Below are positions 28,401 through 37,400 of a stretch of DNA of 46,783 nt, piece by piece. This DNA is from Candidatus Schekmanbacteria bacterium. GTDB lineage: Bacteria; CSSED10-310; JACPHN01. Within the stretch, counting starts at the first letter, position 1; the number at the start of each line of letters is the position of its first letter. The stretch covers positions 1 to 46,783 of the forward strand of contig JACPHN010000233.1 in the NCBI GenBank assembly GCA_016188575.1, given 5' to 3'. The translations under genes were made by a program, and so were the position numbers. The notes beneath the pieces were generated by a model that worked only from the letters and a program-made list of their open reading frames with translations, was not told the origin of the DNA and made no database searches.

Positions 28401-31400
28401 TTCCATGAACACCGTATCGTCGCTCCCCCAGCGCCGAATGGCGCTGATGACGATGTCGTCGATCTGAAGTGCCCCAAGGACGACGACCCCGTCCGAGCTG
28501 ACCGGCTCGCTCACATTGCCCCAGGCGTCGGTCGCTCTGACCCAGACGAAGTGGGTAAGGCCCGATGTGGCCTGAGAGGAGGAAGTCCAGCTCGTCGCCA
28601 TCCCTACGTTCTGCCAGACGGTAGGGATGGGGCTCCGGGCCAGCTCTTCGCTGGTGCCGACCTCGTAGTAGGCGATCACGCCATTGTCGTGGAATCCCGA
28701 CCAGTTCGCCGAGAGGGTGCCGTGGTCCTGTTCGTCGATGTCCGCCCCGGTTCCATCGTTCACCGACCCGGACATCTCGGGTGGGCTGTCGTCGGTCTTC
28801 GCGCCGTCGGACCACGCCAGGGCTGACCAGTTGCCGGCGACGTCCTGTACAGTCACGCTGGCGTAGTAGGTCTCGCCCTTTTTCAAAGCGAGCACCGGTG
28901 CAACCATCGCAGTGGCCTGGACGGCTACGGGGCCCCAGAGATAGCTAGCAGAGCTCCGTGTCGTGGCCAGCCCCACATGGTAGGCAGGTCGCAGACCGCT
29001 GTGCACGTCGCGGAATCCTTCCCAGTGGGCGCTGAGCGGTGTTTCCTTCGTTGGCAGGAGATCGATGTCGGCGCCCCCACCGCCGTCGCTCACGGTCCCG
29101 GCGATGGGCGGAACGGAATCGACCATGACGCCGTCGGAAACCGCCGGATCGCTCAAGTTGCCCAGCGCGTTGGTGGCCCGGACCCCAACGTAGTAGGTCG
29201 TTCCGTCGTGGAGCGCGAGACCTCCAACTGTGGCTTGCGTGACCACGCCCACGTACGTCCAGCCCTGGACATCGGTAGCGGCAAGCGCCGACCCGATCGA
29301 AAACTCGTAGGCGGTGATCGTCGAGCTCGCATCGGTGAAACCCGACCACCGAGCCGAGATCGTAGTCCGCGACTGCTGGACGTCTTGGTCCACCGCCCCG
29401 TTGCCGTCGAGGACCGTGCCTGGCTGTGGTCCGTCCAAGCGGATCACTACGCCATCGGATGCTGCCGCGTCGCCGCGGTTTCCAATCGCGTCCACGGCCC
29501 GGACGCCGACGTAGTAGGAGACCAGATGTTGCAGAGAGAGGGCCGAGTTGCTGGCCTCGGTTCCGTCGACGCGCGTCCAGTCCTGGACCATTGTCCCGGA
29601 TTGCGTGGCAATCATCCACTCATAGTAGGCGAGCTGGGCCCCGTCGGCAGTGAATCCCGACCAGCGAGCGGAGATCGTTGTAGCCGATCCTTGCATGTCG
29701 ATGTCCACGGGCCCCAGGCCGTCCCAAACGGTTCCGGGCGAGGGCCCCGTCAAGTCGACGGCAACGCCGTCCGAGGTGGCAATGCCGCCGGTGTTGCCGA
29801 GCATGTCGTAGCCGCGGACGGAGACGAAGTAGGTGGTGCCGGCCGCGAGCGCCAGCGCCGCGTTCGTCGCAGACGAGACGTTGCCGAGGCTGGTCCATCC
29901 CTGCAGCTCGGTCCCGCCGGCGGTGCGGCCGATCGCCCACTGGTAGCCGGCGAGGCCACTCCCCGCACTGGCGAAGCCGCTCCAGTTGGCCCAGATGGTG
30001 GTGGTAGCGGTTTGAAAATCCACATCCGCCCCCGTCCCGTCGTTTACCGAGCCCGCGGTCGGCCCGGTCAGGTCAATGGTCACGCCGTCCGTGGTTGCGG
30101 CCGCGCCGACATTGCCGGCGCCGTCGACGCCCCGCACCGCGACGTAGATGGTCATCCCGTCTGCCAGCGTCAGCCCGCTCCTGGTCGCGGACGACACGTT
30201 GCCCACGCGGGTCCACCCCTGGAGCTGCGTACCGCCCGCGGTCGTGCCGATGGCCCAGTCGTAGGCGGCGACGCCGACACCGACGTCGGCGAACCCACTC
30301 CAGTTGGCCGCAATCGTCGTCGCCGACGCCTGGAAGTCGATGTCCGTGCTGCTCCCGTCATTCACCGTTCCCGCTGTCGGCGGCGTTCCGTCCACGGTCA
30401 CCCCGTCGGACGACGCCGCGCCGCCCACATTTCCCACGGCGTCGACGGCGCGCACCGACACCCAGTAGGTGCTCCCCAACGCCAGGGTCAGGCCACCGGT
30501 GGTCGCCGCGGTGACATTGCCGGCGCTCGTCCAGCCCCGGACTTGGGTTCCGCCCGGGCTCGTGCCGATCGCCCAGTCGTAGGAGGCAATCCCGCTGAGC
30601 GCGTCGCTGAAGCCCGACCAGTTGGCGTCGATGACGGTCGCCGAACCCTGATAATCCACGTCGGCGCCCGTGCCATCCCGAACCGTTCCCCCGGTTGGCG
30701 CCACGAGGTCAGCCATGACCCCGTCGGAAGATACCGGGTTTCCTACGTTCCCCACGGCGTCGACGGCGCGCACCGACACCCAGTAGGTGCTCCCCGACGC
30801 CAGGGACAGGCCACTGGCGGTCGCCGCGGTGACGTTGCCGGCGCTCGTCCAGGCCCGGATCTGGGTTCCGCCGAGGCTCGTGCCGATCGCCCAGTCGTAA
30901 GAGGCAATCCCGCTGAGCGCATCGGCGAAGCCCGACCAGTTGGCGACGATGACAGTCCCTGAGCCCTGATAGTCCACATCGGCTCCAGCACCGTCCAGGA
31001 CTGTTCCCGCCGTTGGCGCCACGAGGTCGACGATGACCCCGTCGGACGACGCCGGGCTCCCTACGTTTCCCATGGCGTCGACGGCCCGCACCGACACCCA
31101 GTAGGTGCGCCCCGACGCCAGGGACAGGCCACTGGCGGTCGCCGCGGTGACATTGCCGGCGCTCGTCCAGGCCCGGATCTGGGTTCCGCCGAGGCTCGTG
31201 CCGATCGCCCAGTCGTAGGAGGCAATCCCGCTGAGCGCATCGGCGAACCCTGACCAGTTGGCGTTGATGACGGTCGACGAGCCCTGATAATCCACATCGG
31301 CACCGGCGCCGTCCAGCACCGTCCCCCCGGTTGGCGCCGCGAGATCGACGGTGACCCCGTCGGACGTCGCCACCGACCCCACGTTGCCGGCGACGTCCGA

Positions 31401-34400
31401 GGCGCGCACGGAGACGTAGTAGGACCCTCCGGCCTGGAGCGCGAGCGCCGCGTTGGTGACACTCGTCAAGAGTGCCACATTCGTCCACGCCTGAACCTCC
31501 GTTCCGCCCGGAGAGGTTCCGATCGCCCACTCGTAGGCGGCGATCCCGCTGCCGCCCTCGGCGAACCCCGACCAGTTGGCCGAGAGCGTCGTGAGCGACG
31601 TCCGATAGTCGATGTCCGCACCGTCCCCGTCGTTGACGGTTCCGGCCGCCGGGGACGTGGCGTCGACGGTCACGCCGTCGGAGCTCTTTGGCGAGCCGAC
31701 GTTGCCCACGCCGTCGATCGCGCGCAAGGAGACGTAGTAAGTCGTCGCGTCGGCGAGGGCCAGCGACGCGTTGGTGGCTGCGAGGACGTCCCCGACGTTC
31801 GCCCAACTCTGCACCTCGGTGCCCCCGGGCGTGGTGCCGATCGCCCATTCGTATGAGGCGACCCCGCTCGCCGCGTCCGCGAAGCCCGACCACGTCGCCG
31901 AAATCGTCGTCGTGTCGGTCTGCCATGTGAGCTCTGCCCCTGCGCCGTCGCTGACCGCGCCACCCGCCGGCGGCGTGACGTCCACCCGAACGCCATCGGA
32001 GATTGCCGCCGGTCCGGTATTGCCGACGTTATCCGTGGCGCGAACGGAGACATAGTGGTCGACCTCGGCCAGTGCCAACCCGGATGCCGTAGCGCTGACG
32101 TCGCTACCGGCGCCCGTCCATCCGCGCACTTCCGTTCCGCCGGGCGTCGTGCCGATCGCCCATTCGTAGGAGGCGACCCCGCTCGCCGCATCGGCGAAAC
32201 CCGTCCAGTTGGCCGAGATCGTCGTGGAGGATTGCTGAAAGTCGACGTCCGCACCCGTGCCATCGGCGACCGACCCCGCGGCCGGTCCGCTGGAGTCCAC
32301 CCGGACTCCATCGGAGACGGCGGCCGTTCCGGCGTTGCCGACGTTGTCGGTGGCGCGCACCGACACATAGTAAGGCGCCTCCGGCAGCGTGAGCCCGCTG
32401 TTGCTGGCACTCACGGCCAGACCCACATCCGTCCACGCCTGCACGTCACTTCCACCGGGCGTCGTCCCGACCGCCCACTCGTAGGAGGCGATGCCGCTGG
32501 CGGCATCGGAGAAGCCGGACCAGTTGGCCGAGATCGTGGTCGTCGATTGCTGAAAGTCCCCGTCCGCGCCCGCTCCGTCGGCGACCGTCCCGGGCGAGGG
32601 CCCGGCCGTATCCACCGTGATGCCGTCGGACACGGCCGGGGTGCTCGCGTTGGAGACGTTGTCGAGCGCCCGCACCGCCACGTAGTAGGTTCCCTCGGCC
32701 AGGCTCAACGACGGGTTGGTCGCGCTCACCGCCATGCCCACGCCGGTCCAGCTCTGGATCTCCGTTCCGCCGGCCGTGGCCCCAATCGCCCACTCGTAGC
32801 TGCGAAGCCCCGTTTCCCCATCGCCGAAGCCCGACCAGTTGGCCGAAATCGTCGTGGTCGAGACCTGGAAGTCGATATCCGCCCCTGCACCGTCGTCGAC
32901 GCTGCCCGCCGTGGGTGCAGTCGCGTCCACCATGACCCCGTCGGAAACGGCCGCGGATCCCACCTGACCGAGGTTGTCCGTCGCTCGCACGCTCACGTAG
33001 TAGGTGCCATCGGCGAGGCTCAAGCCGGTGGTGCTGGCGCTGGTTGCGACGCCAACGCCCGTGAAGCCCTGGACCTCGCTGCCCCCCGGCGTACTGCCGA
33101 TCGCCCACTCGTAGGAGGCGACGCCGCTGCCGCCGTCGGAGAAGCCCGCCCAGTTGGTTGCAAGGGTCGTCTTGGAGCTCTGGGCGTCGATGTCGGCGTC
33201 CGTCCCATCGCTGACCGTGCCGGCCGCGGGCGGCGTGGCGTCGGCGGCGACGCCGTCGGAAGTGCCCGCCGGTCCGGGGGTGGCGAGGTCGTCGACGGCC
33301 CGCACGGAGACGTAGTAGGCGGTCCCCTCCGACAGGCTCAGGCTGCTATTGGTGGCATTGGTTACCAGGCCGACGTTGGTCCAGCCCTGGAGCTCCACGC
33401 CGCCACGGGTCGTGCCGATCGCCCACTCGTAGGAGGCGATCGCGCGTCCAACGGGCGGCGTGAATCCGGACCAGTTGGCCGCCATGGTGTCCAGGGAGGT
33501 CTGGAAGTCGACGTCGCTCCCCGCCCCGTCGTCGATGCTTCCGGCGCTGCCCAGAGCGGTGTCGGGGGTCACGCCGTCAGAGGTCGCCGCGGAGCCGGTG
33601 TTCCCGGCGTTGTCCAGCGCCCGAGCCGAAACGTAGTAGCTCGTCGCGGGGTTCAGACTCAGGCCGCCGTTCGTCGCCACGGTGGCCGTGCCCACCCCGG
33701 TCCAGGTCTGAACGTCGGTCCCACCGGGCGATGTTCCGATTGCCCACTCGTAGGACGCGATTCCGCTCACGCCGTCGGTGAATCCCGACCAGTTGGCGGA
33801 AAGGCTCGCCGTGGACCCCTGGACATCGATGTCGGCAGCGGTCCCGTCGGAGACGACCCCGGCTGCGGGGCCATCAGTATCCACCGTGACGCCATCGGAG
33901 ACCGCCGCTGCGCGTACGTTGTCCAGGTTGTCATGGCCGCGTACCGTCACGTAGTAGGTCGTGCCGTCGCTCAGGCTCAGCCCCGACTGCGTGGCGGAGG
34001 TGCTCAGGCCAATGTTCGTGAAGGCCTGCACCTCGGTCCCACCGTCCGTGGTGCCGATTGCCCACTCGTAGTACGCGACGCCGCTGCCCTGATCCGGGAA
34101 GGCGGACCAGTTGGTGGAAAGTGTCGTCGTCGAGCTCTGGTAGTCGATGTCCGCCGCCGGGCCGTCATTGATCGTAGTTGGATCGGGCCCCGCCGTGTCC
34201 ACCTGGACGCCGTCGGAGAGCGCCGCGGAACCGACGCTTCCGACGCCGTTCACGGCCCGCACCGCCGTGTAGTAGGTGCCGAGGTGAGCAAGGCTCAGGC
34301 CACTCTGCGTCGCCGTCTGGGTGAATCCCGCCGAGGCCCACGCCATGATCTCCTGACCCCCGGGCGTGCTCCCGATCGCCCACTCGTAGGAGGCGATCCC

Positions 34401-37400
34401 GCTGGTCGCGTCGGCGAAGCCCCACCAGTTGGCCGAGATCGTCGTGAGGGAGGTCTGGAAGGCGATGTCGCTCACCGGGCCGTCCCCGGCGGAGCCGGCC
34501 GCCGGTGGCGTCGTGTCGACCGTCACGCCGTCGGACGTCGCCGGCGCGCCCGAATTGCCCACGGCGTCGGTCGCGCGAACGGAGACGAAGTAGGTGGTGG
34601 CGTGGGCCAAGGTCAGGCCGGCGTTGCTCGCCGAGGTCGACAGCCCGGCGCTGGTCCAGCCCTGGACCTCTGTACCGCCGGAGGTGGTCCCGATCGCCCA
34701 CTCGTAGGAGGCGATGCCGCTGCCCCCATCGTTGAAACCGCTCCAGCTCGCGGCGATGGTGGTCGTCGAGAGCTGGTAGTCCACATCCGCGCCCGCCCCG
34801 TCATCCACCGCACCGGCCCCGGGCCCCGCCGTGTCCACCGTCACACCGTCGCTGGTCGCGACGTCCCCGGTGTTGCCGGCCCCGTCGATCGCCCGCACGG
34901 AGACGTAGTACGTGGTCCCGTCGAAAAGCGTCAAAGACGAGCTCGTACCACTGAGGACGTCGCCAACGCTCGTCCACCCCTGCACCTCGGTTCCTCCCGA
35001 GCTGGTGCCGATCGCCCACTCGTAATCCGCAATGCCCGTGCCGCCGTCGGAGAATCCGGTCCAGTTGGCGACGATCGTGTCCACCGACACCTGGAAATCG
35101 ATGTCCGCACCGCCGCCGTCACGGACCGTCCCGGCGGCCGGCGGCGTGCCGTCCACGGTGACTCCGTCGGTCGATGCGACGTCGCCGACGTTCCCGACCG
35201 CGTCGACGGCCCGAATCGATACCCAGTAGGTCGTCCCCTCGCTCAAGGTGAGGTCAGTCCGGTTCGTCGAGGTTACGTCGCCGACGTTGACCCACCCCTG
35301 CACCTCGGTTCCACCCGACGTGGTGCCAATCGCCCACTCGTAGGAGGCGATCCCGCTCAGGGGGTCGTTGAAGCCTGACCAGTTGGCCTGGATGGTCGTC
35401 GTTGACGCCTGATAGTCGACATCCGCCCCCGACCCGTCGGCGACTGTCCCGGCCGTCGGCCCCGTCGTGTCCACCCGTACCCCGTCGGAGACCGCCGCCG
35501 TGCCCGTGTTGCCGGCAACGTCGATTCCCCGCACGGAAACGTAGCACAGGGTGCCGTTTGCCAGGCTGAGCGACCCATTTGTGGCGCCTGTGCTGGCGCC
35601 CACGTTGGTGAACCCCTGCACGTCGATTCCTCCAGGGCTCGTCCCGATCGCCCACTCGTAGGAGCCGATCCCGCTCCCGACATCGCTGAAACCGCTCCAG
35701 TTTGCGTTGATTGTCGAGATCGACGACTGGAAGTCGAGGTCCGCGTCGGCCCCGTCGTTGACGGCCCCCCCCGTTGGTGGACTGGCATCGACCAGCACGC
35801 CGTCCGAGCTGACAGGGGTGCTCGGCAGCGAGTCCTCATCGACGGCGCGAACGGAGACGTAGTAGGTGGTGCCGCTGCTGAGCGACAGCGAGCCGTTGCT
35901 GCCGCTCGTGGTCAACCCGACATTGGTAAAGCCCTGCACCTCCGTGCCCCCCGCGGTCGTACCGATGGCCCACTCGTAGCTGCCGATCCCGCAGCCGTCG
36001 TCCGTGAAGCTGTTCCAATTGGCCACAATGCTCGTGGTGGAGGTCTGGATGTCGATGTCCGCGCCAGCGCCGTCGTTGACCGCTCCAGCGGCTGGGGGTG
36101 TCGAGTTGCAGAGGCCGGATGAGAACCTCCCGAGGAGCAGATCGCTATTGTTGGAATCAATCCACTGGGCGCCCACCATAAAGACCGACCCGTCCGGGCC
36201 GACAGTCACTTGCCGGGCCGAGTCAGACCAGGAGAAGGTGCCGCCCAGGTAGGTGGTCTGCTGAAGCGTGGTAAGCGCCGGATCGAGCCGCGCGACATAG
36301 GCATCCCCCCCGCCCTGCATCGTATCCACAGCGCTACCCGTAGTCCCGGGGAAGCTCGCGGACTCCGTAAATCCGGCCACGTAGAGGGCGCCGTTGCCGA
36401 GTGCACACCCGGCGTCGCTGTCGCCGTCATTGCCTGTTCCACCCAGGTAGGTTGCATTGGTCCGAGACAGAAGGTCCAGGGAAAAGAGTGCCACGATCAC
36501 ATCTCTTACTCCCGCAAAAGTTGGCTGTGCGCCTCCGCTCGTCCCCGGAACGCCGCTGCCGGCTGTTACCCCGCAGAGGTAGACCCCACTGCCGCCAAGC
36601 GCCAGGTCCCAGCCATATTCACCCGCCGGGCCGCCGAAGTAGGTTGCCCGGGCGCCCGAGATAAGGTCACGGTCCAACCGTGCAAGGAAGGCGTCCAAGC
36701 TGCCGCCCGGAGAGCTCTGCGCAGCCCCGGATACCCAGGGCCAAGAGGTCGCGTTGGTGTCACCCGCAACGAAAACGCCGCTGGCGCTGACCCGGACGGC
36801 CCGGACTGAATCGTCATTGTTACCGCCAACGTAGGTGGCCCGAACGAGGGAGCTCAGGTCGGTGTTGAAACGAGCGGCGAAACCGTCGCTTGCGCCCTCG
36901 AAGCTGCTGTCGGCGCTTCCCGAAACTCCGGGTAGGGCCGAGGACGTGGTCGTCCCAACCAGGTACACGTCACTGTCGATCGCCGCCACGCGAGCCGTGG
37001 TCTCGTCGCCAGCCGTCCCGAAGTAGCTCGATTTTTCGAGGGTCTTCAGGTCCGAGCTGAGGCGCGCGACGAAAGCATCGTATCCACCTTGCCAGGTGGC
37101 CTGGTAGCCCCCGCTCGTGGGGAAATTGCCTGAATTGGTGACCCCCGACACGAAGACCTTGTTGGTGAGCAACGCCACGCCCACGCCGTCTTCAGAACCA
37201 CCGCCGCCCAAGTAGGTCGCCTGGTACAATGTCCCCAGCGTCAAGTCAAGACGCAGCGCGACCGCGTCATACTGGCCCGCGTTACTCGGTTGCGCCCCAC
37301 CGGTCGTTCCCGGAAACTGGTCCCCCGGGTTTTCATAGTAGCTTTTTCCCACCACGTAGACGTCAGTGCCGGTTATGGCAATGTCGGTTGCGAGGTCATA

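Noticed and set aside
28977-30962. A 661-codon plus-strand open frame
   Set aside because: It is antisense to the right-hand units of the same array; Arg/Val/Gly-rich shadow sequence.
32055-35378. A 1,107-codon open frame on the plus strand
   Set aside because: It lies antisense to the 318-bp repeat array and repeats with the same period. It is a by-product of codon bias in the real minus-strand gene and has no fold or start signal of its own.
28475-36112. Regular array mistaken for CRISPR or satellite DNA
   Set aside because: Units are 318 bp, in frame, without spacers, and encode one continuous protein.
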